Assembly (NCBI RefSeq): GCF_002261185.1
Contig: NZ_NEVQ01000007.1
Coordinates: forward strand, 38,676 to 102,675
DNA length: 64,000 bases
DNA from: Bordetella genomosp. 4
GTDB lineage: Bacteria; Pseudomonadota; Gammaproteobacteria; Burkholderiales; Burkholderiaceae_B
Direction of reading: 5' to 3'
A program made the translations under genes and the position numbers. Positions 9,512 through 20,142 of this stretch are shown here, piece after piece (position 1 is the first letter of the stretch; every line of letters begins with the position of its first letter). The notes below the pieces were generated by a model. The model had not been told where the DNA came from and did no database searches. It saw only the letters and a list, made by a program, of their open reading frames with translations.

Positions 9512-10438
9512 TTAAACGACAGGCTCCAGCCAGGGACGCAGAAACTCCATGAATACCCGCGTTTTAGCCGGCATGACGGCGGTCGGCAATTCGGCATAGA
9601 CCGCGAGGGGCTCCAGGCGCCATTCCGGCAGGATGCGCCGCAGGCCATTGCTGTCGATGATGGGGGCCAGGGCCCGGCAGTCGGGCAATCGGGTAATACC
9701 CATTCCCAGTCCGGCCAATGAGCCGATCACGCTGATACTGTTGCCTGCGATAGCGCCTTTGACGGCTACGCGTTCACTGCGTTGGCCGTTATACAGGACC
9801 CAGAAGGAATGTTCCGGATCGATCGTGGTACGAAAGCATTCGTGGTTTGACAGGTCGGAAGGCTGTTGGGGTTCGCCATGTTCGCGCAAATAGTCGGCCG
9901 ACGCGTACAGATGCGTATCCAGTGAGGCGATTTCCCTGGAGATCGATTCTTCGACGGCGCCCGGTTCGGACACGGGGGCGCTGCGGCCGAAACGCAATAC
10001 CAGATCAAAGGGGCCGCCTTGCGAGTTCTCGGCGGCCTTCATGCTGGTGTCGAACTCGCATTCCAAGTCCGGGTAGCGTTCGGTAAACGCCTTCAATGCA
10101 TCCGGCAGTAGCCAGATGGCGATGCTGTACGGAATGGCGATGGTGAGCCGTCCCTGTGGGCTGGCAGACAAAGTCTGCAGTTGTTCGTGTGCCAAGCGGG
10201 CTTCGTCAACAAGCCCTTGGCATCGTCGCAAATAGGCGGCGCCAGCGTTGGTGAGCTCCAGGCGCCGGGTATTGCGGTTGATCAGCCGTAATCCGATCGC
10301 CTGTTCCAGTTGGCCGATGCGGCGCGATAGGGTCGAGGTCGGCATGGCGAGCGCTCGTGCGGCCAGACTGAAGCTCTTGCGGCGAGCAACTTCGACGAAC
10401 AGCGCGATATCGTTTAACTGGATAGGATGAGAGTCCAT
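9512..10438 (-). CDS. LysR-family transcriptional regulator
   Basis: 308 residues with normal LysR architecture. The N-terminal winged HTH (residues 1-62) includes FVEVARRKSFSLAARALAM and STLSRRIGQLEQAIGLRL. The periplasmic-binding-like effector domain runs from about residue 92. The HTH resembles the CrgA/AaeR-like subgroup that often autoregulates and controls a divergent gene. The divergent neighbour is a glycosyltransferase 233 bp away, so it is the first target to consider, but the effector cannot be inferred. The ATG at 10438 fits the usual N-terminus. Confidence 0.9.
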   Translation of the reverse strand: MDSHPIQLNDIALFVEVARRKSFSLAARALAMPTSTLSRRIGQLEQAIGLRLINRNTRRLELTNAGAAYLRRCQGLVDEARLAHEQLQTLSASPQGRLTIAIPYSIAIWLLPDALKAFTERYPDLECEFDTSMKAAENSQGGPFDLVLRFGRSAPVSEPGAVEESISREIASLDTHLYASADYLREHGEPQQPSDLSNHECFRTTIDPEHSFWVLYNGQRSERVAVKGAIAGNSISVIGSLAGLGMGITRLPDCRALAPIIDSNGLRRILPEWRLEPLAVYAELPTAVMPAKTRVFMEFLRPWLEPVV

Positions 10439-10671
10439 AGGTCGTCCGTGGCAGCCGCCAGAGTTTACTCGCTGGATGGCGTTTTGTTAGCGGCTGGCGC
10501 CAGACAACGACGATATACCTGTTTCACTACGGCAGAATTTGCAAAATTTGTTTTCAAAATGGCTGTTGCGGAACACCTCTGCCGTCTGCATATCCTCCTA
10601 CACTTACCCCAGTTTTTACTTGTGAGCAGTGCGGCTGCCGTGGTCGCGCTCCCGCGGACCTGTTTGATTGC

Positions 10672-11607
10672 ATGAGTGAGCCTCAATACACGTTCACGAT
10701 ACTGACGCCCACTTATAACCGGGCCGGCACTTTGCATCGTGTGCATGAATCCCTGAAACGACAGGTGTGTCGTGATTTCGAATGGCTGATCGTAGATGAC
10801 GGTTCGACGGACCGCACGCACGAAGCCGTCCGGGCATGGCAAGCCGAGGCTGAGTTTCCGATTCGATATATCTGGCAGAAAAACCAGCATAAAAAAACGG
10901 CTTTCAATCGCGGTGTGCGTGAGGCGCATGGCGAGTTCATCATCACGTTGGACAGCGATGATGAAGTGACGCCTGATGCTCTGCAGATATTGAAGGACGC
11001 CTGGGAAAGTATCGCGCCGGATCAACGCGAGCGATATGTGGGGGTGACTGGCCTGTGCGCCCGGCCCGATGGCGAGATTGTGGGGGATCGTTTCCCCCAG
11101 GATGTTTTCGATGTGTCGGCCGTTGATCTGTATTTCCGCTACCGGATCAAGGGCGAAAAATTCGGCAGCCTGCGTACGGCCGTGCTGCGCCGTTTTCCTT
11201 TTCCCGAGGATGTGGCGGGCTTCGTGCCGGAGAGCCTGATCTGGTGGGCGATGGCGCGGGCGGGATACTTGAATCATTGTATTAACCGCGTGGTCCGTGT
11301 TTATCACCCGAGTCCGGATGGATTGAGCCGGGGGGCGGTATCGATACGCAATAACGCGCAGGGGCTGTATCTGCTGGCTTGGGATGTGCTCGAGCACCAC
11401 ATGGAGTGGTTCCGGTTTCGGCCCAAGGATTTCCTGATGGCTGCGGCGCGGTTTACGCGGTTCCGCTTGGATCTGGAGCATTCAGGCGTGCCCACGGCGG
11501 TGCAGGCGTATCCGCTGACTCGGCCGAGCGCCAAGGTGCTGGTGGCGTTGATGTGGCCGTTGGGATATATGTTGTACCGGCGGGATCAGCGGCGCGGCGT
11601 CGCTTAG
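10672..11607 (+). CDS. GT2-family glycosyltransferase
   Basis: 311 residues with a GT-A fold: TILTPTYNRAG at the N-terminus, the nucleotide-binding VDDGSTDRT near residue 42, and the DxD-like LDSDDEV near residue 97. It has no transmembrane helix of its own until a weak hydrophobic patch near the C-terminus (LVALMWPLGYML). Donor and acceptor cannot be assigned. Family members of this kind transfer sugars onto LPS, capsule or glycan chains at the inner face of the membrane. It is a lone gene with a 233-bp upstream region shared with lysR, not part of a polysaccharide cluster here. Confidence 0.85.
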   Translation: MSEPQYTFTILTPTYNRAGTLHRVHESLKRQVCRDFEWLIVDDGSTDRTHEAVRAWQAEAEFPIRYIWQKNQHKKTAFNRGVREAHGEFIITLDSDDEVTPDALQILKDAWESIAPDQRERYVGVTGLCARPDGEIVGDRFPQDVFDVSAVDLYFRYRIKGEKFGSLRTAVLRRFPFPEDVAGFVPESLIWWAMARAGYLNHCINRVVRVYHPSPDGLSRGAVSIRNNAQGLYLLAWDVLEHHMEWFRFRPKDFLMAAARFTRFRLDLEHSGVPTAVQAYPLTRPSAKVLVALMWPLGYMLYRRDQRRGVA

Positions 11608-11650
11608 CGCTGCGCCAGGGCGATTTCGCTGAGCCCGCTCTCGAGTGGTT

Positions 11651-12163
11651 TCAGTGAATGCTATGCCCGGGAGGAATAGCGGCGTCGTAGTCGTCGTCTT
11701 CGTCATCGTTTTCATCTTCATCCTCCTCCTCGTCTACGTCGGGCAAGGGCTCATCGGATAATGCAAAGGGCAGGACGTCCAGCAGGTCGTCGGACCAGGC
11801 GGTTTCTTCGCCGGATTGGTCTAGTTTGACGAAGCGTTCGCCTTCGGCCAGGGTGATCTGGATGGCCCAGAGATAGAGGCAATCGTAGGTGTCGTTGTCG
11901 GTAGGACTGAGGCCGCCGCGGTTGCCCAGGAGCCTGGCCTGGGGGCCGCCCAATTGGACGTGAGGCTGGTCGTCGTCTTTGGCGCTTTGCTCGACGGGAA
12001 TGCCGAAGCTGACCCATTCGGTGCCTTCGTCACCCAGGACGACTTCGGCCAAGACGGGTTTGCCCAGATAGGCGCTGAGGGCGTCAGCGGTTTTGGAGAG
12101 CATGTCCAGCTCTTGGGAGCTGAAATGCGTCAACGGGGCCGGGGGCGTGGTGGAGGCGGTCAT
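11651..12163 (-). CDS. Conserved hypothetical protein with acidic C-terminal tail
   Basis: 170 residues from the ATG at 12163. The body is soluble and globular (SQELDMLSKTADALSAYLG, then CLYLWAIQITLAEGER). A tail near residues 140-160 is almost entirely Asp/Glu, and the protein ends in GHSIH. I do not recognise a family. A strongly acidic tail can mimic nucleic acid or bind basic proteins, but that is speculation. It is divergent from the EamA transporter 157 bp away and convergent with the glycosyltransferase. A longer start at 12253 is possible but adds basic, unstructured sequence. Confidence 0.65.
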   Translation of the reverse strand: MTASTTPPAPLTHFSSQELDMLSKTADALSAYLGKPVLAEVVLGDEGTEWVSFGIPVEQSAKDDDQPHVQLGGPQARLLGNRGGLSPTDNDTYDCLYLWAIQITLAEGERFVKLDQSGEETAWSDDLLDVLPFALSDEPLPDVDEEEDEDENDDEDDDYDAAIPPGHSIH

Positions 12164-12320
12164 GATGGGTCCTGATAGGGCACTGCGAGTGATCGAGACG
12201 ATACGTGCTGTGCAGCCGTCTTTACGAAACCGATATTGTCGCTCGTTTCGCAAGCGCGGCGGCGATGTTCACGATACAGCGCTAATATCGCGGCTTTGCT
12301 TACGCAAAATCTGTGTTGTC

Positions 12321-13220
12321 ATGTCGAATGCTGTAACGGCGCCGTCGGCGCGCCATATGTTGTTTCCGCTGCTAGCCGCGTTGATCTGGTCACTGAATAT
12401 GGTGGTGACCAAGATGGCAGCTGATGTCATCGCGCCAGCCGTGATTGGATTTTATCGCTGGGTGCTGGCAGGCGTGATCCTGACGCCTTTTGTGCTGCCG
12501 GGGGTATTGCGCGGCTGGCGCGCGATCGTGCCGCATCTGGGCAAACTGGCTGTGCTGGGCGCGCTGGGTATGGCGGTGTATCAAGGGCTGATTTATGTGG
12601 CGGCGGCGACGACCACGGCGACCAATATGGGCATCATTACGGCTATGGTGCCGTTGCTGACGATTGTGCTGGTGTGCATCGTGTTGCGCGAGCTGCCGGC
12701 CTGGACCGCCGTCGCGGGCGGAGCGTTGTCCCTGCTCGGACTGGGCGTGTTGCTCGGCGAGGGGAATCCGCTGCGTTTGCTTGAGGTCGGCGGCAGTACG
12801 GGCGACGCATTGATGGGCGTGGCGGCGCTGGCTTATGCGATGTATGGAGTGTTGCTGCGCCGCTGGCCGTTGCCGATCGGCGTGTGGCAGTCACTTTATG
12901 TGCAGGTGTTGTTCGGGATTCTGTTTCAGGTGCCTTCGTTCTTGTTGGCGCCAGCATCGCCGTTGAATGCCAGCAATATTCCCTTGGTCCTCTATGCCGG
13001 GATTTTTCCGTCGCTGTTTGCGCCCTATCTGTGGATGCAGGGCGTGCGTTATTTAGGACCGAATCGGGCCAGCATTTTTTTGAACCTGATGCCGGTCGGC
13101 ACCGTAGCGATTGCCGCCGTCATGTTGAATGAGGTGCCGCATAGCTATCACATCCTGGGCGGTGCGATGGCGTTGGCGGGAGTGAGTCTGGCGCAGTGGC
13201 GGCCGCGGGCGGCTGGCTGA
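12321..13220 (+). CDS. EamA/DMT-superfamily transporter
   Basis: 299 residues with about ten hydrophobic helices in two EamA repeats. The first starts MLFPLLAALIWSLNMVVTKM and the second starts near DALMGVAALAYAMYGVLL. Family members export amino acids, purines or other metabolites across the inner membrane, and substrate cannot be read from sequence. The conserved tail pattern NRASIFLNLMPVGTVAIAA with LGGAMALAGV is typical. The ATG at 12321 places the first helix at the expected distance. The long upstream extension to 12093 overlaps the divergent gene and is rejected. Confidence 0.88.
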   Translation: MSNAVTAPSARHMLFPLLAALIWSLNMVVTKMAADVIAPAVIGFYRWVLAGVILTPFVLPGVLRGWRAIVPHLGKLAVLGALGMAVYQGLIYVAAATTTATNMGIITAMVPLLTIVLVCIVLRELPAWTAVAGGALSLLGLGVLLGEGNPLRLLEVGGSTGDALMGVAALAYAMYGVLLRRWPLPIGVWQSLYVQVLFGILFQVPSFLLAPASPLNASNIPLVLYAGIFPSLFAPYLWMQGVRYLGPNRASIFLNLMPVGTVAIAAVMLNEVPHSYHILGGAMALAGVSLAQWRPRAAG

Positions 13221-13277
13221 GGCTATTCCGGCCTACAATCATGGCTTCCCTCTGATTCGTCTTTTGCATAAGAGTCC

Positions 13278-14951
13278 ATGGCCCAATACGTCTACACCAT
13301 GAATCGCGTTGGCAAGATCGTGCCGCCAAAGCGGCAGATTTTGCGTGACATTTCTCTTTCGTTTTTCCCCGGCGCCAAAATCGGCGTGCTGGGCCTGAAC
13401 GGTTCGGGCAAATCCACTTTGCTCAAGATCATGGCCGGCGTGGACAAGGAAATCGAAGGCGAAGCCGTCCCCATGCCGGGCTTGAATATCGGCTACCTTC
13501 CCCAGGAACCGCAGTTGAATCCCGAGCACACGGTGCGCCAGGCCGTCGAAGAAGGCCTGGGAGCCGTGGTGCACGCCAAGAAACGCCTGGACGAGGTCTA
13601 TGCAGCCTATGCCGAACCCGATGCGGATTTTGACGCCTTGGCGGCCGAGCAGGCCGAGCTCGAGGCGGTGATCGCCGCCGCAGCATCCAGTGGTGCGGAC
13701 GATATCGAGCATCAAATGGAGATCGCGGCCGATGCGTTGCGTTTGCCGCCGTGGGATGCCACGGTGGGTAATTTGTCGGGTGGTGAAAAGCGCCGCGTGG
13801 CTCTGTGCCGCCTGCTGCTGTCCAAGCCCGACATGTTGCTGCTGGACGAGCCGACCAACCACCTGGATGCAGAAAGCGTGGAATGGCTGGAGCAGTTCCT
13901 GCACAAATTCCCGGGCACGGTGGTGGGTGTGACCCACGATCGCTACTTCCTGGATAACGCGGCCGAGTGGATTCTGGAACTCGACCGGGGTCATGGTATC
14001 CCCTGGAAAGGCAACTACAGTTCCTGGCTCGAGCAAAAAGACGCTCGCCTGAAACAAGAAGAAGCCTCGGAATCGGCTCGCCAAAAGACCATCAAGAAAG
14101 AACTCGAATGGGTACGTCAGAATCCTAAGGGCCGTCAGGCCAAGGCCAAAGCCCGTCTGGCGCGATTCGAGGAACTGTCTTCGTACGAATACCAAAAACG
14201 CAATGAAACCCAGGAAATCTTCATTCCTGTGGGCGAGCGGTTGGGCAACGAAGTCATCGAATTCAATAACGTCAGCAAAGCCTATGGCGACCGGCTGCTG
14301 ATCGACAACCTCAGCTTCAAGGTGCCTCCCGGCGCGATTGTGGGCATCATCGGCGCCAACGGCGCAGGTAAATCGACCTTGTTCCGCATGATCGCGGGCC
14401 GCGAGCAGCCGGACTCGGGCAGCGTGGTGCTGGGTAAGACGGTGCAATTGGCCTTTGTCGATCAGTCGCGCGACTCGTTGCAAGACAACAAGTCCGTCTT
14501 CGATGCGGTGGCGGACGGCGCAGATCTGTTGACCGTGGGCAAATTTGAAATGTCCTCGCGGGCCTACCTGGGCCGCTTTAACTTCAAAGGCGCCGATCAA
14601 AACAAGGTGGTCGGGCAGTTGTCGGGCGGTGAACGCGGCCGTTTGCACTTGGCCAAGACGCTGGTCGCGGGTGGCAACGTGTTGCTGCTGGACGAACCGT
14701 CGAACGATCTGGACGTCGAAACCTTGCGTGCGCTCGAAGACGCCTTGCTCGAATTCCCGGGCAGCGTGATGGTCATCAGCCACGATCGCTGGTTCCTGGA
14801 TCGTATTGCCACGCATATCCTGGCGTTCGAGGGCGATTCGCAGGTGGTGTTCTTCGATGGCAACTACCAGGAATACGAGGCTGACAAAAAACGCCGCCTG
14901 GGCGAAGAGGGCGCCAAGCCGCGTCGTCTGCGCTACAAGGCTTTGAAGTAA
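13278..14951 (+). CDS. ettA: Energy-dependent translational throttle protein, ABC-F ATPase
   Basis: 557 residues, the EttA length. Two ABC domains carry Walker A GLNGSGKS (39-46) and GANGAGKS (about 355), two LSGGE signatures, and DEPTNHLD and DEPSNDLD Walker B regions. The acidic-rich stretch near residues 95-140 is the EttA arm that reaches the L1 stalk, and the charged inter-domain linker (residues about 250-310) is the P-site-tRNA interaction motif. EttA binds the ribosomal E site and gates the first peptide bond according to ATP/ADP. The start [19 protein letters not shown] matches the family. An isochorismatase gene follows 25 nt later. Confidence 0.96.
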   Translation: MAQYVYTMNRVGKIVPPKRQILRDISLSFFPGAKIGVLGLNGSGKSTLLKIMAGVDKEIEGEAVPMPGLNIGYLPQEPQLNPEHTVRQAVEEGLGAVVHAKKRLDEVYAAYAEPDADFDALAAEQAELEAVIAAAASSGADDIEHQMEIAADALRLPPWDATVGNLSGGEKRRVALCRLLLSKPDMLLLDEPTNHLDAESVEWLEQFLHKFPGTVVGVTHDRYFLDNAAEWILELDRGHGIPWKGNYSSWLEQKDARLKQEEASESARQKTIKKELEWVRQNPKGRQAKAKARLARFEELSSYEYQKRNETQEIFIPVGERLGNEVIEFNNVSKAYGDRLLIDNLSFKVPPGAIVGIIGANGAGKSTLFRMIAGREQPDSGSVVLGKTVQLAFVDQSRDSLQDNKSVFDAVADGADLLTVGKFEMSSRAYLGRFNFKGADQNKVVGQLSGGERGRLHLAKTLVAGGNVLLLDEPSNDLDVETLRALEDALLEFPGSVMVISHDRWFLDRIATHILAFEGDSQVVFFDGNYQEYEADKKRRLGEEGAKPRRLRYKALK

Positions 14952-14976
14952 ACCTTCGACATAGGTCCTGCCTGCC

Positions 14977-15510
14977 ATGTTGCTCAACGCCGCCGATTCG
15001 ACATTGTTGATCGTGGACATGCAGGAACGCCTGCAGCCCGCGATTTCCCAAGGGATGGAGTCGGCAGCGGTGGCTCGCAAGCTGGCCCAGGGGGCTCGCT
15101 TGCTGGACGTGCCTGTGGTTGCTACCGAGCACAGCAGCGCGGCACTGGGCAGGACTATCGCGCCGCTATGCGAGTCGGTGCAGTCGGTGTTTCAAAAACG
15201 GCATTTTTCGGCTGTGCGCGAACCTGGTTTCGAGGCTTGGCTGCCTCCGGCCCGGCGCACGATTCTGGTGGCTGGCTGGGAAGCCCACGTCTGCGTGCTG
15301 CAAACGATTGTGGGCCTGCTGGAGCTCAACTATCACGCAGTTTTTGTCACAGATGCGGCGGGCTCTCGCCGTCCCGCAGATCACTATGCTGGTCTGCGGC
15401 GCATCCGGGCAGCGGGCGCCACGGTCATTACCGCCGAGATGGCTTTATTCGAATGGATGGAAACCTGCGACCATCCCCGCTTTCGCGACGTGTTACAGCT
15501 CGTGAAATAA
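14977..15510 (+). CDS. Isochorismatase-family cysteine hydrolase
   Basis: 177 residues with the Asp-Lys-Cys triad of the family: Asp in LLIVDMQERL, Lys in SVFQKRHFSAV, and Cys in GWEAHVCVLQT, the last being the strongest signature (usual form G-x-E-A-H-V-C-V). The overall pattern resembles the YcaC/YecD-like hydrolases, whose physiological substrates are often unknown. It begins 25 nt after ettA and may be co-transcribed. The ATG at 14977 puts the catalytic Asp near residue 14, as expected. Confidence 0.88.
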   Translation: MLLNAADSTLLIVDMQERLQPAISQGMESAAVARKLAQGARLLDVPVVATEHSSAALGRTIAPLCESVQSVFQKRHFSAVREPGFEAWLPPARRTILVAGWEAHVCVLQTIVGLLELNYHAVFVTDAAGSRRPADHYAGLRRIRAAGATVITAEMALFEWMETCDHPRFRDVLQLVK

Positions 15511-15686
15511 TCCCGACAACTGGCTACGGTGCATAGGGGAACAAGGGTTATTACCTACCCATGGATACAATTTATGGGTATCCCTCACAGCCAAGCGAGG
15601 CACTTTTTGAGATCCTGACAGTTCATAAAAGTGCGGGGTGTTTTCGCCGTGGGGCGGCTCGCCAGCAAGAACAGGAGTCTCAAATC

Positions 15687-15911
15687 ATGATGAAAATCGG
15701 AACTATCTCAAAAGTGGGTATGGCTATTTTGCTGGCGGTTTCTGTGGCGGGCTGTTCGTCGTGGGACAGCATGAGCCGTCGTCAAAAGAGCACGGTGGGC
15801 GGTGCAGCCGTGGGCGGCGTGGCCGGTGCCGTAATCACTAACGGCGGTATCCTCGGCACCATCGGTGGCGCTGCGCTGGGCGGTATCATCGGTGACCAAG
15901 TCGGTAAATAA
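15687..15911 (+). CDS. Glycine-zipper (OsmB/SlyB-like) lipoprotein
   Basis: 74 residues. The signal peptide ends in the lipobox VAGC (Cys23), so the mature protein should be lipid-anchored. The remainder is a Gly-rich zipper (VGGAAVGGVAGAV, then GILGTIGGAALGGIIGDQVGK), which inserts in or lies along membranes. Such small lipoproteins are usually envelope-stress or osmotically induced. AGGAGT lies 12 nt before the ATG at 15687. An upstream in-frame start at 15561 is rejected because it would bury the signal peptide. Confidence 0.85.
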   Translation: MMKIGTISKVGMAILLAVSVAGCSSWDSMSRRQKSTVGGAAVGGVAGAVITNGGILGTIGGAALGGIIGDQVGK

Positions 15912-16019
15912 AGCCTGACCGCAGCGAAGCCGCATGCGTGGCTTCGCGCTACACACGCGAATGATGCCAGGGCCAGCGACTGATTAGCGCTGCACTGGTA
16001 TCACATCACAGCGTTGAAT

Positions 16020-16060
16020 ATGACAAAGGGCTTCGACTATTCGTCGAGGCCCTTTGTCAT
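16020..16060. terminator. Bidirectional hairpin between the lipoprotein gene and minE
   Basis: A 12-bp perfect stem (ATGACAAAGGGC/GCCCTTTGTCAT) extended by 6-7 more pairs with one wobble, and a short loop. It sits between converging genes. No long T-tract follows, so it probably terminates both transcripts weakly or protects their 3' ends. Confidence 0.65.
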
Positions 16061-16081
16061 GTGACAGCCGATACGCCGCAA

Positions 16082-16342
16082 TCAGGCTTCTTTTTGCGGC
16101 ATTTCGATTTTGACTTCCAGCACTTCCAGGGTGTCCTGGCGTTCCAGGTGCACCCGGATGTCATCGGGGTTGATGTTCACGTATTTGGAGATGACGGCGA
16201 CCAGCTCTTGCTGCAATTGCGGCAAGTAGTCGGGCGATGCGCCGCGGCCCGTGCGTTCGTGTGCCAGGATGATCTGCAGGCGTTCCTTGGCGACGACCGC
16301 CGAAGTTTTTTTCTGCCCAAGCAGAAACGACAGGAAAGACAT
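16082..16342 (-). CDS. minE: Cell division topological specificity factor MinE
   Basis: 86 residues, the normal length. The N-terminal membrane-targeting and MinD-binding region ([20 protein letters not shown]) is followed by the dimerisation domain ending near [12 protein letters not shown]. MinE stimulates MinD ATPase and drives MinCD oscillation so that FtsZ rings form only at midcell. It starts 3 nt after the minD stop, so it is translationally coupled as last gene of the glnS-minCDE run. The ATG at 16342 gives the canonical N-terminus. Confidence 0.96.
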   Translation of the reverse strand: MSFLSFLLGQKKTSAVVAKERLQIILAHERTGRGASPDYLPQLQQELVAVISKYVNINPDDIRVHLERQDTLEVLEVKIEMPQKEA

Positions 16343-16345
16343 TGC

Positions 16346-17164
16346 TTACTTCCCTCCGAATAGGCGCTTGAGCAAGCTGGGTTTGTTGTAGTCCGTGAAG
16401 CGCAGCGGTTTTTCTTCGCCCAGATAGCGCGCGACGACGTCCTTGTAGGCCTCGGACACGTCGCTGTCGCGCAAGTGGATGGCGGGCAGGCCCTGGTTGG
16501 AGGCCTGCAGTACGGCTTCGGACTCGGGAATGACGCCGATGAGCTTGATGCGCAGGATGTCCTCGATGTCGCTCAAGGACAGCATTTCGCCATCGTTGAC
16601 CCGCTTGGGGTTGTAGCGTGTCAACAGGAGGTATTCCTTGACGGGCTCTTCATCGGCCTCGATGGCGCGGCGTGACTTGGAGGCCAAAATACCCAGAATA
16701 CGATCGGAATCGCGCACCGAGGAGACTTCGGGGTTGGTCACGACCAACGCATCATCGGCGAAATAGGCTGCCATCAACGCGCCGGCTTCGATCCCGGCCG
16801 GCGAGTCGCACACGATGTAGTCGAAGCCCATTTCCTTGAGTTCTTCGATGACTTTGCCGACGCCTTCCTGGGTCAGCGCGTCTTTGTCGCGTGTTTGCGA
16901 GGCAGGCAGGACGAACAGGTTTTCCAGCTGCTTGTCTTTGATCAAGGCCTGCTTGAGCGTGGCCTCGCCCTGGATGACGTTGACGAAGTCATACACGACG
17001 CGGCGTTCGCAGCCCATGATGAGATCCAGGTTGCGCAGGCCGACGTCAAAGTCGATCACGGCGGTTTTATGGCCGCGCATGGCCAGACCGGAGGAAAAGC
17101 TGGCGCTCGTGGTGGTCTTGCCGACTCCACCCTTTCCGGAAGTCACCACAACAATTCGTGTCAT
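16346..17164 (-). CDS. minD: Septum site-determining ATPase MinD
   Basis: 272 residues. A deviant Walker A SGKGGVGKTTTSA with the signature lysine lies at the N-terminus, and the switch region DSPAGIEAGA is present. The C-terminal amphipathic helix (SLLKRLFGGK) is the membrane-targeting sequence. MinD recruits MinC to the membrane and is released by MinE-stimulated hydrolysis. It is preceded by a 125-bp spacer carrying a strong hairpin and followed immediately by minE. The ATG at 17164 is the family start. Confidence 0.97.
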   Translation of the reverse strand: MTRIVVVTSGKGGVGKTTTSASFSSGLAMRGHKTAVIDFDVGLRNLDLIMGCERRVVYDFVNVIQGEATLKQALIKDKQLENLFVLPASQTRDKDALTQEGVGKVIEELKEMGFDYIVCDSPAGIEAGALMAAYFADDALVVTNPEVSSVRDSDRILGILASKSRRAIEADEEPVKEYLLLTRYNPKRVNDGEMLSLSDIEDILRIKLIGVIPESEAVLQASNQGLPAIHLRDSDVSEAYKDVVARYLGEEKPLRFTDYNKPSLLKRLFGGK

Positions 17165-17245
17165 GACTGTTTAACCCTTATGTTCGAATAAATCGCGTTA
17201 TCGTAAAGCAAAAAGCCGATGTAAGGCTTCTTACAAGATGTAGAC

Positions 17246-17276
17246 CTCGTTATCGGATGGTGTATCCGATAACGAG
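17246..17276. other. Perfect 13-bp hairpin in the minC-minD spacer
   Basis: The arms CTCGTTATCGGAT and ATCCGATAACGAG pair perfectly around a 5-nt loop, inside the 125-bp gap between minC and minD. Neither strand has a T-tract, so a normal terminator is unlikely. Attenuation, mRNA processing or a protein-binding operator are possible. Confidence 0.7.
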
Positions 17277-17289
17277 ATCCATGTTTGGT

Positions 17290-18255
17290 TCATTTCTTCA
17301 GCGCGTCGACGCGCAGTGTTTCGCCGTCGAGATGCACGAGTGCAGGTTGGTTGTGCAAAGCGTTGTCGAGTTTGGCCTCGACCACACGATACACGCCTGC
17401 GATTGCCAGTAACTCTGCATCGAGCTGCGTGGTGAAAATACGCGCCGAGGTATCGCCGCGTGCGCCCGCCATCGCTTTGCCGCGCAAAGGACCGTACACA
17501 TGCACATTGCCATCTGCAATGACTTCGGCGCCCTGGCTGACCATGCCGATGACGACCAGGTCGGTATGCCGTGCGTACACGCGCTGACCTGAGCGCAGCG
17601 GTTTGGTGATGACCAGTGCGGTGGTGGGAACGGCCGGGGCTGGCTCGGCTGGTGCTGTCTCGGTGTTAGCTGGGGCTGCTGCCTTGCCCGATGTGTCCTT
17701 GCCCGTGGAGGCAGCTGCCTTGCCATTTTTGGCCGAGGCCTTATCGGTTTTGGCTGGCGCAGCGGCTTTGTTTGCCGAGGCGTTTTGAGCGGAAGCCGTG
17801 GACGTGGCCGCGTTGTCGGTGGCGTCGTCAACGGCATCGTTGGTTGCGGCAGATCCCGTCGCTAACGCGGCTGCGGGCACGCCAGGAACCGGCGTCGAAA
17901 CATGGTTCGGTGGCGCCATTTCCACGGTGGCCGCCGGGCGCGCTACGGGCGTGGACAGTTCGACGGGCGCCAGGCCTGCGGCTTGGGCTGTCTTGAGATT
18001 ATCGCCTTCGGCAACCACGCCGATAGGGGGCAGATTGTGGCCGCGCAGCGCGGTGAGCAGGGCCGCCCAATCGATAGGATCGGTCACGCGGCTGGCGTCG
18101 ATGACCACCGGTTCGTTCTCAAAAAAACTGCCGGCGTCAGCCATGCGCTGATCCAGCGCGGCGGACAAGCGCGTCAGATCCGCGCTGTGCAGCACCACGC
18201 GGATGGCATACAGCGTGGCGCTTTTGAAGTCTAGGGCGAGGGAGTCTGTCGTCAT
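17290..18255 (-). CDS. minC: Septum site-determining protein MinC
   Basis: 321 residues from the ATG at 18255, well above the usual 230-250. The N-terminal FtsZ-inhibiting domain spans about 1-105 and the C-terminal beta-helix dimer and MinD-binding domain about 215-321 ([33 protein letters not shown]). Between them lies an unusually long linker of about 100 residues made mostly of Ala, Lys, Thr, Ser and Pro. The start lies 8 nt after the glnS stop, so minCDE is probably transcribed with glnS. An alternative TTG two codons upstream (18261) is less likely. Confidence 0.94.
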   Translation of the reverse strand: MTTDSLALDFKSATLYAIRVVLHSADLTRLSAALDQRMADAGSFFENEPVVIDASRVTDPIDWAALLTALRGHNLPPIGVVAEGDNLKTAQAAGLAPVELSTPVARPAATVEMAPPNHVSTPVPGVPAAALATGSAATNDAVDDATDNAATSTASAQNASANKAAAPAKTDKASAKNGKAAASTGKDTSGKAAAPANTETAPAEPAPAVPTTALVITKPLRSGQRVYARHTDLVVIGMVSQGAEVIADGNVHVYGPLRGKAMAGARGDTSARIFTTQLDAELLAIAGVYRVVEAKLDNALHNQPALVHLDGETLRVDALKK

Positions 18256-18263
18256 GGTCAAAA

Positions 18264-20027
<1,764 letters not shown>

Positions 20028-20142
20028 GCTGAATGGATAGGTGAATGCAGCAGCAAAGCATCAATTTTGCCACGTTCGCACACCGATGCTGTCGCGGCCC
20101 ATCTCCCGTGTTCAGGAAACAGGCTCTACACTACCGGCCATC

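Noticed and set aside
13239..15080. A 613-codon minus-strand frame opposite ettA
   Set aside because: Antisense to the EttA coding sequence; the plus-strand protein carries all ABC-F motifs.
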